Made by a program: the position numbers and the translations under genes. Shown piece by piece: positions 45,495-55,484 of a DNA stretch of 64,000 nucleotides. The notes beneath the pieces are model-generated. The model made no database searches. It saw only the letters and a program-made list of their open reading frames with translations, and had not been told where the DNA came from. The stretch spans positions 62,001-126,000 of the forward strand of contig NZ_BMBP01000005.1 in assembly GCF_014634745.1 (NCBI RefSeq). The letters run 5' to 3'. This DNA is from Leuconostoc pseudomesenteroides KCTC 3652. Lineage in GTDB: Bacteria; Bacillota; Bacilli; Lactobacillales; Lactobacillaceae. The stretch's first letter is position 1. Each line of letters begins with the position of its first letter.

Positions 45495-48356
45495 ATGGTA
45501 CAGACAGAAGCAAATCTTGAGAATCAGTTGATTACTCAACTCGGTAAATCTGGTTGGGCGTTTCGACCAGAATTAAATCGTTATAGTTTGATTGTTAATC
45601 ATTTTCGTATGCTTTTAAATCAACGGAATGCTGATAAACTAGATGGCACACCATTGACCGATCAAGAATTTCAACGTTTTCTAAATGAAATTGTGGGTTC
45701 TAAATCAATTTATCAGTTGGGACGTTACCTACGTGGTGACGATCAATTTCAAGGCGGTAGAGCACAAATACAGCGCGATGATGGGTCGGATATAACGTTG
45801 ACGTTTTTTGATCCTCGTGATGCGGAAAATAATGTTTATGAAGTTGCTCATCAAATTGTTGTGAATGACAAATATGAAAACCGATATGATGTTACGTTGT
45901 TAATTAATGGCTTACCACTTGTCCAAATTGAGTTGAAGCGTCACAGCGTTGAAATGTCGCAAGCGTTTCAACAAATATTACGGTATCGTCGTGAGTCATT
46001 TAATGTTGGTGGTAGTTTATTTCGTTATTTACAGATATTTGTGATTAGCAATGGCATGTCGACACGCTATTTTTCTAATAATGATGGCGAGTTGAATAAA
46101 AATTTTATCTTCAATTGGTCTGATGACAATAACAGGTGGATTGATGAAATCGAACCTTTCACAGCAAGTTTTCTATCACCGCTAAACATTCATGAAATGA
46201 TTTCCAAATATACGATTTTTGATGCCGACCAAAAGGTAATGAAAATCATGCGGCCTTATCAAGTGTATGCCCAAAAAGCCATTATGAATCAGGCTCAAAC
46301 ACATCCTGATACGAATGGGTATGTTTGGCATACAACCGGATCTGGGAAGACAATCACGGCTTTTAAATCAGCGTCTCAATTGGCGCTTCATACAGACGCC
46401 AAAAAAATTATTTTTCTTGTGGACAGACGTGATTTGGATTCGCAGACAATTAACAATTTTAATGCCTATCTACCAAAACGTGCGGACGGACAATCATCAA
46501 TTGACCGTACAGACAACACATCTGTGTTAGTTGAACAACTTAAAAATTCGACAGACACGTTAATCGTGACAACGATTCAAAAACTTGCTAATGCTGTGAA
46601 AAATTCGCGTTATCGGTCAGTGTTAGAACCTTACAAACAACAACGCGTGATTTTTATTGAAGATGAGGCACATCGCACACAATTCGGTGAAATGCGTAAA
46701 CAGGTCAACAGCTGGTTTAAGAATGCGCAACATTTTGGTTTCACTGGAACGCCTATATTTAAAGAAAACATAGGGGCAGATGGACGCACAACTGACGATA
46801 TTTATGATACCCGTTTGCATACTTATTTGATCAGAGACGCTGTACGTGACCATAATGTATTACCGTTTAATGTCACATACATCAATATAATTCATAGCAA
46901 AGAAAATATTGAAAACTTAAACGGAGAAGTTGAAGCGCTCAATGTTCAAGAAGTGTATGAGAATGAAAAACGCTTAGAGCAAATTGTACAACATATTATC
47001 TTGAACCATAGTAGCAAAACGTACAATCGCCAGTATAACGCTATTTTTGCTGTTTCAGATACACGAACGGCTTTAAAATATTATGATATTTTTAAGAAAA
47101 TAAATAGTGATCTCAATGTGACAACAATATTCACTTGGGCTGCTAATGAAGACGATAATGATGAGCATCAAAAGGACGACACATTAACTTCTCGTCATGG
47201 CTTAGAAAACGTCATTGATGATTATAACGACAAATATCACCAAAACTTCAGTACAGATACATTTTCCGATTTCTTCAACGACGTGTCTAAGCGTATGAAG
47301 AATCATGACGCCAAATCACCTGAGAATAATATTGATGTTTTGATAGTTGTCAATATGTTCTTGACGGGTTTTGATGCGCCGACACTAAATACTTTATATG
47401 TTGATAAAAACTTGCAATATCACGGACTCATTCAAGCTTTTTCCCGAACCAATCGTGTTCAAAAAGCGCCAAAAGATTACGGAAATATTGTGGCATACCG
47501 TAACATCAAAAGTAAAACTGATGAAGCGGTCCAGCTTTTCTCGCAAGGGGACAAAGCAGCGTTTTTCGCACCGAATTATGACGATTTAAAATTAGACTTT
47601 CAAAAAGCAATACGCGCTTTGAGGGACAAGGTAGCGACGCCCGAAGACACCAATCGGTTATTAGATGAGGGTGAAACAGCTGAACTTGAATTTATCAAAC
47701 TATTTAGAGATGTCATGTCACTGCAAAGTTGTATCAGCGTTTATGAAGAATTTGATTGGGCGCAAATTGAAACAGAGCTTGACTGGACACAACAGCTATT
47801 TGATGATTTCAAAGGCAAGTACGCAACATTCTATGAACGGCACAAAGCACGGCAAAAAGAAAAAGCATCTGTCATTGATGATATTGATTTTTACCCCGAG
47901 CTCTTGATGGTTGATGCAATTGATGTTGATTATATCAATCGCCTTATTTCACAAATCGACTTATCGTCGCCCGATGCACGGACTGAGGGTATAGAAAAAG
48001 TCAAAAAAGCGCTAAAAAATAACTCAGAGCCAACACTGTTTTCCAAACGTGAGTTGTTGGAGCAGTTCTTGGATTCGGTCATTCCAGAACTGAACAACGG
48101 TGCGGATATTACAGGAGCACTCAATCATTTCTTGGCGGATAAGCGTCAAGCTGAAATTTATCATTTTGCAGAAGAACATCGGTTAGAGCCGTCCCAGTTA
48201 GCAGAGCAAGTGGCTGAATACGAAGTAAGCCAACATGAAAATTCCAAAGCCCTTGGCGAACTGACAGCGGGTATGCCATTTAAAGAAAAAATTTCTGCCA
48301 AACAAACCATTAAAAACTTCATCATTGAAACTGCTAAAAAGTTTGTGATGAATTAG
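45495..48356 (+). CDS. hsdR: Type I restriction enzyme, R subunit
   Basis: ATP-dependent translocase and nuclease of a type I system. 953 residues. The nuclease site is in LPLVQIELKRHS (ExK with upstream Asp), Walker A is HTTGSGKT (about 278-285), DEAD-like box IEDEAHRTQ, motif III FGFTGTP, and motif VI QAFSRTNRV. The ATG at 45495 has GGAGAA upstream; a GTG at 45483 is the alternative. First gene of hsdR-hsdM-hsdS. Confidence 0.96.
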   Translation: MVQTEANLENQLITQLGKSGWAFRPELNRYSLIVNHFRMLLNQRNADKLDGTPLTDQEFQRFLNEIVGSKSIYQLGRYLRGDDQFQGGRAQIQRDDGSDITLTFFDPRDAENNVYEVAHQIVVNDKYENRYDVTLLINGLPLVQIELKRHSVEMSQAFQQILRYRRESFNVGGSLFRYLQIFVISNGMSTRYFSNNDGELNKNFIFNWSDDNNRWIDEIEPFTASFLSPLNIHEMISKYTIFDADQKVMKIMRPYQVYAQKAIMNQAQTHPDTNGYVWHTTGSGKTITAFKSASQLALHTDAKKIIFLVDRRDLDSQTINNFNAYLPKRADGQSSIDRTDNTSVLVEQLKNSTDTLIVTTIQKLANAVKNSRYRSVLEPYKQQRVIFIEDEAHRTQFGEMRKQVNSWFKNAQHFGFTGTPIFKENIGADGRTTDDIYDTRLHTYLIRDAVRDHNVLPFNVTYINIIHSKENIENLNGEVEALNVQEVYENEKRLEQIVQHIILNHSSKTYNRQYNAIFAVSDTRTALKYYDIFKKINSDLNVTTIFTWAANEDDNDEHQKDDTLTSRHGLENVIDDYNDKYHQNFSTDTFSDFFNDVSKRMKNHDAKSPENNIDVLIVVNMFLTGFDAPTLNTLYVDKNLQYHGLIQAFSRTNRVQKAPKDYGNIVAYRNIKSKTDEAVQLFSQGDKAAFFAPNYDDLKLDFQKAIRALRDKVATPEDTNRLLDEGETAELEFIKLFRDVMSLQSCISVYEEFDWAQIETELDWTQQLFDDFKGKYATFYERHKARQKEKASVIDDIDFYPELLMVDAIDVDYINRLISQIDLSSPDARTEGIEKVKKALKNNSEPTLFSKRELLEQFLDSVIPELNNGADITGALNHFLADKRQAEIYHFAEEHRLEPSQLAEQVAEYEVSQHENSKALGELTAGMPFKEKISAKQTIKNFIIETAKKFVMN

Positions 48357-48367
48357 AGAGAACAGAC

Positions 48368-49924
48368 ATGTCAAATACTAATCAAACGCAGCAATCGCAA
48401 CAAGCTGAATTGCAAAAGCGCCTTTGGAAAATTGCCAATGACTTACGTGGCAATATGGACGCCAATGAATTTCGTAACTATATTTTGAGTTTAATTTTCT
48501 ATCGGTTTTTATCAGATAAAATCGAAGATTATGTTAATAACAATTTGTTAGAGGCTGAGAGCGTCAACTTTATTGAAGCCTATGAATTGGAAGATTATCG
48601 TGAGGGAATTAAAGAGGAGGCATTAAATGATTTAGGTTTTTTTATTGAACCTAAATATTTGTTTTCAACTTTAGTCAAAGAAATTAATCAAGGCAATTTT
48701 GATATTGAAGATTTGCAGAATGCAGTCATTGCAGTGGAAAATTCGACGATTGGTCAGCGTTCGGAAGACGATTTCCGTGGGTTATTTGAAGACCTAGACT
48801 TATCATCTTCAAGATTAGGCAGTACGCCAGCAGAACGTTCAAAAATGATCGCTGCTGTTATTCTGAACTTGCATGACTTAGAAATTAAGCATGATGAAAT
48901 TGAAATTGATATTTTGGGTGACGCCTATGAGTATCTGATCGGTCAGTTTGCTGCCAATGCTGGTAAAAAAGCGGGTGAGTTCTACACACCACAGCAAGTT
49001 TCTAAAATATTGGCTAAAGCAGTAACTTTGGGTCGTGAGACGTTAAAAAGTGTGTATGATCCGACGATGGGATCTGGGTCATTGTTGTTACGTGTTGGGG
49101 ATGAAGCTAAAGTATACAATTATTTTGGGCAGGAACTTAATGGTACAACTTATAACTTGGGTCGCATGAACTTGCTGATGCATGGTGTGAATTATACTAA
49201 CTTTAATGTGCAACAAGGCGATACGTTAGAAAACGATCATTTTGGTGATCAAAAGTTTTCTGCTGTGGTTGCAAACCCACCATACTCTGCTAATTGGAAC
49301 CCAGATGGTAAGCTGGACGATGAACGATTCCGAGCATACGGTAAGACAGCGCCAAAATCAAAAGCCGACTTTGCTTTTGTGGAACACATGTTATATCATC
49401 TGGCTGAAGATGGCACAATGGCTGTCGTTTTGCCTCATGGTGTGCTTTTCCGTGGCGCAGGCGAGGGCACTATTCGGCGCTATATGATTGAAAATATGAA
49501 TTTTTTGGATGCTGTGATTGGCTTGCCAGCTAATTTGTTTTACGGTACAAGTATTCCAACGACTGTTTTAGTATTTAAGAAAAATCGGTCAACGAAAGAT
49601 ATCTTCTTTATTGACGCTTCAAATGATTTTGACAAGGGTAAAAATCAAAATACGCTGACAGATGCTCATGTTGACAAAATTATTGAAACCTACGCAAAAC
49701 GTGAAAATGTGGATAAATATGCACACGTTGCGACTTTTGATGAAATTGTCGAAAATGATTTTAATCTGAATATTCCACGTTATGTCGACACATTTAAAGA
49801 AGAAGAACCTATTGATTTGGCACAAGTTGAAGCAGAATTAAAGGCTGTTGATATTGAAATTGCCAAAGCGCAAGCTGAATTTGACGCAATGGTTGCTGAA
49901 TTAGTGGAGACTAAAAATGACTGA
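48368..49924 (+). CDS. hsdM: Type I methyltransferase, M subunit
   Basis: N6-adenine methyltransferase subunit, 518 residues. An N-terminal helical HsdM domain ([17 protein letters not shown]) is followed by [14 protein letters not shown], the SAM motif [11 protein letters not shown] and the catalytic NPPYSANW. It starts 11 nt after hsdR and overlaps hsdS by 8 nt. Confidence 0.97.
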   Translation: MSNTNQTQQSQQAELQKRLWKIANDLRGNMDANEFRNYILSLIFYRFLSDKIEDYVNNNLLEAESVNFIEAYELEDYREGIKEEALNDLGFFIEPKYLFSTLVKEINQGNFDIEDLQNAVIAVENSTIGQRSEDDFRGLFEDLDLSSSRLGSTPAERSKMIAAVILNLHDLEIKHDEIEIDILGDAYEYLIGQFAANAGKKAGEFYTPQQVSKILAKAVTLGRETLKSVYDPTMGSGSLLLRVGDEAKVYNYFGQELNGTTYNLGRMNLLMHGVNYTNFNVQQGDTLENDHFGDQKFSAVVANPPYSANWNPDGKLDDERFRAYGKTAPKSKADFAFVEHMLYHLAEDGTMAVVLPHGVLFRGAGEGTIRRYMIENMNFLDAVIGLPANLFYGTSIPTTVLVFKKNRSTKDIFFIDASNDFDKGKNQNTLTDAHVDKIIETYAKRENVDKYAHVATFDEIVENDFNLNIPRYVDTFKEEEPIDLAQVEAELKAVDIEIAKAQAEFDAMVAELVETKND

Positions 49925-51119
49925 TAAAACTATGCCTGCGTTGAGGTTTAGGGGTTTTTATGATGCTTGGGAACAGCGTAAATTTTCCGAGGTACTTGAA
50001 TATTCGGTTTCAAACAACACTTTGTCTCGTGCTAACTTGAACTATGACCATGGAGAAATAAAAAATATCCATTATGGAGACATCTTGGTTAATTTTGATT
50101 CTATCGTAGATGTAAATCAGCCAAATGTACCTTATGTGACTGATGGAAACCCATATGATTTTACGATACAATTACTACAAAATGGTGATGTTATCATTGC
50201 TGATACAGCAGAAGATGAGACAGCAGGTAAGGTTATTGAGGTTACTGGTATTACTGATAATTATGCTGTTTCAGGACTGCACACGATTGTTGGAAGACCT
50301 AATATTAAGTTTGCATATAAATATCTTGGTTATTATTTAAATGCACCATACTACCACAACACCTTGTTACCGCTCATGCAAGGAATAAAAGTGTTGTCAT
50401 TGAGCAAGTCAAATATTGCTAAAACAGTAGTAAGGTTTCCAAAAAATGTGGACGAACAAACTAGCATTGGCGTATTTTTCAACAGACTCGATAATAATAT
50501 TACTCAAAACGAGCGTAAGATTGACCTTTTGAAGCAATTAAAACAAGCGTATTTGCAACAGATTTTTAGTCAGGAACTGCGTTTTGCTGGCTTTAGTGAT
50601 GACTGGAAACATCGTAAGTTGGGGGATGTCTTTAAATATGAGCAACCAACAAAATATATTGTCAAATCTACGGAATATGATGAAAAATTTGACACTCCTG
50701 TTTTAACAGCAGGAAAGAGTTTTGTATTGGGCTATACCAATGAAATTACTGGAATTAAAAACGCCACCGTAGAGAATCCTGTTGTGATTTTTGATGATTT
50801 TACAACTGGTTCTCATTGTGTGGATTTTCCGTTTAAGATCAAGAGTTCCGCAATGAAATTACTAAGTCTAAGTGATTATGCTGACAATTTTTATTTTATG
50901 TTTAATACATTGAAAAACATAAAGTATGTACCTCAGAGTCATGAACGTCATTGGATTTCTAAATTTTCAGAATTTGAAATCTGCAAGCCAACTGTAGCAG
51001 AACAGGAAAAAATAGGCTCGCTCTTCAAACAACTCGACAACCTCATCACCCTTAATCAACAGAAACTCGACCTCCTCAAGAAACAAAAACAAGCCTACCT
51101 CCAAAAAATGTTTATCTAA
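49917..51119 (+). CDS. hsdS: Type I specificity subunit HsdS (expressed copy)
   Basis: DNA-recognition subunit, 400 residues with two target recognition domains. TRD1 is about 20-180, the central conserved helix and linker about 181-228 ([13 protein letters not shown]), TRD2 about 229-360, and the C-terminal conserved helix about 361-400. DAWEQRK near the N-terminus, the central linker and the C-terminus are all repeated in inverted orientation in the silent copy at 52157-53371. Both halves could therefore be exchanged. Confidence 0.95.
   Translation: MTDKTMPALRFRGFYDAWEQRKFSEVLEYSVSNNTLSRANLNYDHGEIKNIHYGDILVNFDSIVDVNQPNVPYVTDGNPYDFTIQLLQNGDVIIADTAEDETAGKVIEVTGITDNYAVSGLHTIVGRPNIKFAYKYLGYYLNAPYYHNTLLPLMQGIKVLSLSKSNIAKTVVRFPKNVDEQTSIGVFFNRLDNNITQNERKIDLLKQLKQAYLQQIFSQELRFAGFSDDWKHRKLGDVFKYEQPTKYIVKSTEYDEKFDTPVLTAGKSFVLGYTNEITGIKNATVENPVVIFDDFTTGSHCVDFPFKIKSSAMKLLSLSDYADNFYFMFNTLKNIKYVPQSHERHWISKFSEFEICKPTVAEQEKIGSLFKQLDNLITLNQQKLDLLKKQKQAYLQKMFI
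49966..49981 (+). repeat. hsdS inverted repeat 1, left copy (partner 53337-53352)
   Basis: CTTGGGAACAGCGTAA, 16 bp, codes for WEQRK at the start of TRD1; the exact reverse complement lies at 53337-53352 at the edge of the silent hsdS. Confidence 0.9.
50560..50600 (+). repeat. hsdS inverted repeat 2, left copy (partner 52751-52791)
   Basis: 41 bp identical in inverted orientation at 52751-52791. It encodes the central linker [13 protein letters not shown] between TRD1 and TRD2; identity of adjacent bases is also high. Recombination here swaps TRD2. Confidence 0.95.
50997..51119 (+). repeat. hsdS inverted repeat 3, left copy (partner 52157-52279)
   Basis: 123 bp encoding the conserved C-terminus, matched in inverted orientation at 52157-52279 with the same length and about 89% identity by hand count. 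Confidence 0.9.
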
Positions 51120-51138
51120 CATTAAAATGGTTTAATGT

Positions 51139-51174
51139 AAATTGGCCCAACAACAAGTTGTGGCTAATTTTTTA
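51139..51174 (+). terminator. Terminator after hsdS
   Basis: AATTGGCC / GGCTAATT stem with an inner CAAC / GTTG stem and a T run. A second hairpin, ACATTAAA / TTTAATGT (51119-51138), lies just before it. Confidence 0.7.
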
Positions 51175-51190
51175 TTTGGAGGTGTCTATC

Positions 51191-52108
51191 ATGACACAGA
51201 ATCAAACGTTTCACGCATATTTTAAGGACTGGATGACGCTATATAAGCAAGGCGCTGTCAGACCTGTTACTTATCAAAAATATGTTATAACACATCAACA
51301 TCTCGTTAAGCTTGCACCAAGGCTCAAAACAAGTAAACTCTCACGTGCAACTTACCAGCAATTACTTAACGATTTTGCCCAAAATCACGAACGCCAAACA
51401 GTTTTGGATTTTCATCATCATTTAAAAAGCTCGATTATAGATGCCATGGAAGAGGATATTCTAAAACGAGATCCAACCCGTAAAATTGTGATTAAAGGAA
51501 CCGTTCAGCGACTTCATAAGCCCAAATTTTTGAACCAATTTGAAGTACAGGATCTTCTAAAACAATTGAATTTACAGGACGAAGTTAATTGGGATTACTT
51601 TATCTTGCTCATTACCAAAACGGGGTTGCGATTTGCTGAAGCTTTAGGACTGACTCCAGCAGATTTTGACTTTGAAAAACAAATTATCAAAATTGATAAG
51701 ACGTGGAATTATAAATCAGTACAAGCTGACTTTGCGCCAACAAAAAATAATTCATCGGTCCGGAAAGTACAAATTGATTGGCAAACTGCGATACGATTTT
51801 CAGTCATCGTTCGCAATCTACCAAGAGATGAGCCAATATTTGTCCGTGGACGTGTTTACAATTCGACAGTGAATGACAGGTTATCCGCACTTTGCAAGCA
51901 AGTCAAGATTCCAGTTATCTCAATTCATGGTTTGCGCCATACACACGCCTCGTTGTTGCTTTATGCAGGCGTATCGGTTGCCTCGGTGGCACGTAGGTTG
52001 GGACATTCAAATATGACAACAACACAAAAAACCTACATTCACGTCATTCAAGAATTAGAAAATCAAGATAATGATCTAGTCATGAAACATTTAGCACAAT
52101 TGATGTAA
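51191..52108 (+). CDS. Tyrosine recombinase (XerC/phage integrase-like), putative hsdS invertase
   Basis: 305 residues: N-terminal SAM-like core-binding domain and a C-terminal catalytic domain with TGLRFAEALG (Arg I), HGLRHTHASLLL (His-x-x-Arg), LGHSNMTTTQKTY (His and nucleophile Tyr). The ATG at 51191 follows GGAGG by 8 nt. It stands between two oppositely oriented hsdS genes, as do the recombinases that invert hsdS in streptococci and other lactobacillales. Its action on these repeats is inferred from position. Confidence 0.9.
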   Translation: MTQNQTFHAYFKDWMTLYKQGAVRPVTYQKYVITHQHLVKLAPRLKTSKLSRATYQQLLNDFAQNHERQTVLDFHHHLKSSIIDAMEEDILKRDPTRKIVIKGTVQRLHKPKFLNQFEVQDLLKQLNLQDEVNWDYFILLITKTGLRFAEALGLTPADFDFEKQIIKIDKTWNYKSVQADFAPTKNNSSVRKVQIDWQTAIRFSVIVRNLPRDEPIFVRGRVYNSTVNDRLSALCKQVKIPVISIHGLRHTHASLLLYAGVSVASVARRLGHSNMTTTQKTYIHVIQELENQDNDLVMKHLAQLM

Positions 52109-52110
52109 AA

Positions 52111-52143
52111 AAAACGGTGTCTACGTAACGTAGACACCGTTTT
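52111..52143. terminator. Bidirectional terminator between recombinase and silent hsdS
   Basis: Perfect 15-bp stem AAAACGGTGTCTACG / CGTAGACACCGTTTT with a TAA loop; A-run on one side and T-run on the other, so it can end transcription from both strands. Confidence 0.92.
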
Positions 52144-52156
52144 ATAATTTGCTAGT

Positions 52157-53371
52157 TTAAATAAACATTTTTTTAAGAAAAGCCTGTTTTTGTTTTTTGA
52201 GGAGGTTGAGCTTTTGTTGGTTAAGGGTGATGAGGTTGTCGAATTGTTTGAAGAGCGAACCTATTTTTTCCTGTTCTGCAATATTAGGTATTGGAACAGA
52301 AATGTCTTTCATTTGTTTGATCGGAAGCTGTTTTAGAGCAGTACCTGTATATCTAGATAATATTTCTCTTTGTCCTGTATTGCCTAAAAGATATTGTATT
52401 AAAAAAAAACCTGAAATTTCGAGCTTATTAGTCCTCAATATGGCTAGCTGTGAATTTATATTCCATCCTTCATTTTCTTTAGTAGCATACCCTAAAGTGC
52501 CTAAAGATCCCCTTACCACTAGAATAATATCATCTTGTTTAATATGACCAGATGTTAGTTCATTGTGCTTTTCTTGCTTAATGTAGTTTGCATTAGACGA
52601 ATCTAAATATCCGTTTGAAAAATCACTACCACGTAAGAATGGGACTCCATGTCTTTTATCGGACATATCACTAGCTGAAGGATATGATTCTCCATAATTT
52701 CCATCTGTAAAATAGGTGTGCGTTTCTCCCAACTTACGCTGTTGCCATGTATCACTAAAGCCAGCAAAACGCAGTTCCTGACTAAAAATCTTTTGCAAAT
52801 ACGCCTGTTTTAATTGCTTCAATAGGTCGAGTTTATGCTCGTTTTGAGTGATTAGATTGTCGAGTTGTTTGAAGAACGATCCAATTTTTTTCTGTTCTTC
52901 AATTTTAGGTAATTCCAAATTAAGGTTAGAAACAGCCGGATAGTTAACATATATTTGTGTTCCACCCTGAACAATTCGTTTTACTTTTTCTCTAAATGGT
53001 CCATTAAGTACAGTATATGCAAAATTAGAATCGAATGTTTCTTTTGGTGAAATAATTTCAGTTCGCTGATTGATTACATATTCATTATCTTGATCTATCA
53101 GCAAAGTTCTTCCGATAATTGTGCCATTAGCAGTTTTATCATTTAGTACCATGGTAAGCTCTCCAGAATTAACAACTCGTCCATCTGTAATTTCATTTGA
53201 TAGTGCTCGAATATTTTGATCAACATATTGGCTATTTAATCCGTAGCTACCAATTGAAATAACTTTATATTTACCATCTTTTTCAAAATACTTTTCAATA
53301 GCTGTTCCACCTCTGTGATTAGCTACGTCAGATAACTTACGCTGTTCCCAAGGAAGTACGAAGCAATAAAT
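52157..53371 (-). pseudogene. hsdS': Silent inverted hsdS copy, lacking a start
   Basis: About 404 codons open from just after a TGA (53372-53374) to the stop at 52157, with no ATG, GTG or TTG in the first codons before WEQRKLSDVANHRGG. It has its own TRD1 and TRD2, different from the expressed copy, the central linker and the conserved C-terminus. Only the N-terminal 16 or so codons and ribosome binding site are absent. It is a storage cassette rather than a decayed gene: the frame is intact throughout. A downstream ATG at 53152 would give only a partial protein. Confidence 0.9.
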
Positions 53372-53567
53372 TCAAAATCCATACCCACATTTAACAAAAA
53401 AAGAAAATACGCATTGTCGAAAATATAAATCTAAAACACGGTTTATAAGATGGTTATAAAATAGTATAATAATAGGATATGGTTTGCATATAAAAAATAT
53501 CTAAGTTGTATATAAAATATATATCGTCTGCATAAAAATGTAGCAGATCAATCAAAAAGGGAAAATA
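53372..53567. promoter_or_regulatory. Gap before clpX with promoter
   Basis: 196 bp, very AT-rich. TTTATA (53442-53447), 17 bp, TATAAT (53465-53470) is a possible clpX promoter, leaving a leader of about 90 nt. No CtsR or HrcA-type box was recognised. The right border of the hsd insertion should lie in the first bases. Confidence 0.45.
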
Positions 53568-54815
53568 ATGGCGAATACACCAAATTTTGAAGAAGAAGTA
53601 CATTGCAGTTTTTGTGGTAAATCTGCCAGTGAAGTTAAAAATATTGTTGCGGGACCAAATGGTGTCTATATTTGTAACGAATGTGTTGCCTTGGCGCAAA
53701 ACATTATTCAAGAAGAACTAACTACCTCGCAAGCGGCCCAAGTCTTATCATTACCAACGCCACATGAAATTGTGGCTGAATTAAACGATTATGTCATCGG
53801 CCAAGAAGACGCTAAGAAGACGTTGGCTGTCGCCGTTTATAATCATTACAAGCGTATCAATGAAAATGTTGCGCCAACCACGGACGTTGAATTACAAAAA
53901 TCAAACATTGCCTTAATCGGACCAACTGGTTCAGGAAAAACATATTTGGCGCAGAGTTTGGCGCGTATTTTGAATGTGCCATTTGCCATTGCTGATGCCA
54001 CCACTTTGACTGAGGCAGGGTATGTTGGTGAAGACGTTGAAAACATTATTTTGAAGTTGTTGCAAGCAGCTGATTTCAATGTTGAAGCAGCCGAGCACGG
54101 CATCATTTACGTTGATGAAATTGACAAAATTGCCAAGAAATCTGAGAATGTTTCAATCACGCGTGACGTTTCTGGTGAAGGTGTCCAACAAGCGTTACTT
54201 AAAATGCTAGAAGGTACCATTGCCAGCGTGCCACCACAAGGTGGTCGTAAGCATCCGCAACAAGAGTTAATTCAGGTTGACACGACCAACATTTTATTTA
54301 TCGTCGGTGGCGCTTTCGCAGGTATCGACACGATTATCAAGGAACGTTTAGGTGAACGAGTCATCGGCTTCGGTTCAGACGCTAATGAAAACGCAGTTGC
54401 CCTCAATGACGAAAATATTCTTCGCCATGTGCAACCAGAGGATATGACCAAGTTTGGCTTAATTCCAGAATTTATTGGTCGTTTACCAATTGTGACCGTA
54501 TTAGATGAATTAAAAGTGGCTGACTTGGCACGCATTTTGACAGAACCTAAAAACGCGCTCATTAAGCAATACACAGCACTTTTGGGCTTAGATGATGTTG
54601 AACTTGAGTTCCAACCAGATGCATTAGAAGCAATGGCTGAACTAGCCATCAAACGCCATACTGGCGCGCGTGGCCTACGCTCAATCATTGAAAACGTCAT
54701 GAAGGATGTCATGTATGATATCCCAAGTCGTGATGATGTGGCGAAAGTAATTATCACCGAAGCAAGTGTTGAAAAAGGTGAGCAGCCAGAGCTACAACTT
54801 AAAAGGGAGGCTTAA
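53568..54815 (+). CDS. clpX: ATP-dependent Clp protease, ATP-binding subunit ClpX
   Basis: AAA+ unfoldase that feeds substrates to ClpP. 415 residues: N-terminal zinc-binding domain with CSFCGK and CNEC, Walker [13 protein letters not shown], Walker [10 protein letters not shown], pore-region [17 protein letters not shown], and the sensor-2 [20 protein letters not shown] precedes the ATG. EngB follows after 3 nt, the usual gene pair. Confidence 0.97.
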   Translation: MANTPNFEEEVHCSFCGKSASEVKNIVAGPNGVYICNECVALAQNIIQEELTTSQAAQVLSLPTPHEIVAELNDYVIGQEDAKKTLAVAVYNHYKRINENVAPTTDVELQKSNIALIGPTGSGKTYLAQSLARILNVPFAIADATTLTEAGYVGEDVENIILKLLQAADFNVEAAEHGIIYVDEIDKIAKKSENVSITRDVSGEGVQQALLKMLEGTIASVPPQGGRKHPQQELIQVDTTNILFIVGGAFAGIDTIIKERLGERVIGFGSDANENAVALNDENILRHVQPEDMTKFGLIPEFIGRLPIVTVLDELKVADLARILTEPKNALIKQYTALLGLDDVELEFQPDALEAMAELAIKRHTGARGLRSIIENVMKDVMYDIPSRDDVAKVIITEASVEKGEQPELQLKREA

Positions 54816-54818
54816 CTC

Positions 54819-55412
54819 ATGGACGTGCATAACGTTGAAATGGTGATGAGCGCCGTCTCAGCCACCCAATATCCAACTGATGGTAAACCTGAAATTGCCC
54901 TTGTTGGTCGCTCAAATGTCGGTAAATCGTCATTGACCAACACGTTGATTAACCGCAAGAACTTTGCCAGAACATCATCACAACCGGGGAAAACGCAAAC
55001 GTTGAACTTCTACAATGTCGAAGACCAATTATATTTCGTTGACGTGCCCGGTTATGGTTACGCGAAAGTATCCAAAAAGCAGCGCGAAGCGTTCGGACAC
55101 ATGATTGAAGAGTACATCACATCACGCAAGCAATTACGTGGTGTAATAAGCTTAGTTGACGCCCGCCATGATCCTAGTGATGATGACATTTCAATGTACG
55201 AGTGGTTGCATTACTACAATATTCCAATCTTGGTTGTTGCGACCAAGTCGGACAAAATATCACGCAGTCGTTTTAACAAATATGAATCAAATATCAAGCG
55301 CACGCTTGGTTTTGACGAAGAAGACAGTGATTTTCAATTCTTTTCATCGGAAACGAAATACGGTAAAGATGAAGTGTGGCAGTGGATTGAGACACATCTC
55401 AATCAAATGTAA
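54819..55412 (+). CDS. engB: Ribosome biogenesis GTPase EngB/YsxC
   Basis: GTPase needed for large-subunit assembly. 197 residues with G1 [13 protein letters not shown]2 [14 protein letters not shown]3 [10 protein letters not shown] and G4 ATKSDKI. It starts 3 nt after clpX with GGGAGG inside clpX. Confidence 0.97.
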   Translation: MDVHNVEMVMSAVSATQYPTDGKPEIALVGRSNVGKSSLTNTLINRKNFARTSSQPGKTQTLNFYNVEDQLYFVDVPGYGYAKVSKKQREAFGHMIEEYITSRKQLRGVISLVDARHDPSDDDISMYEWLHYYNIPILVVATKSDKISRSRFNKYESNIKRTLGFDEEDSDFQFFSSETKYGKDEVWQWIETHLNQM

Positions 55413-55424
55413 TTTTAAAGATGC

Positions 55425-55457
55425 AAAAGGCCTAAAGTATATGACTTTAGGCCTTTT
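55425..55457. terminator. Bidirectional terminator between engB and lacS
   Basis: AAAAGGCCTAAAGT / ACTTTAGGCCTTTT perfect 14-bp stem with a five-nt loop; works for the convergent genes on both sides. Confidence 0.92.
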
Positions 55458-55484
55458 GTTACGTATTATAATATGATCGGCATT

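Noticed and set aside
52157-53152. A functional second hsdS beginning at an internal ATG (53152)
   Set aside because: The conserved coding frame continues upstream of this ATG through TRD1 to WEQRK and has no start there; the locus is a silent cassette.
54272-54757. 161-residue minus-strand frame in clpX
   Set aside because: Antisense shadow in a conserved gene, Ser-rich composition typical of reversed coding sequence.
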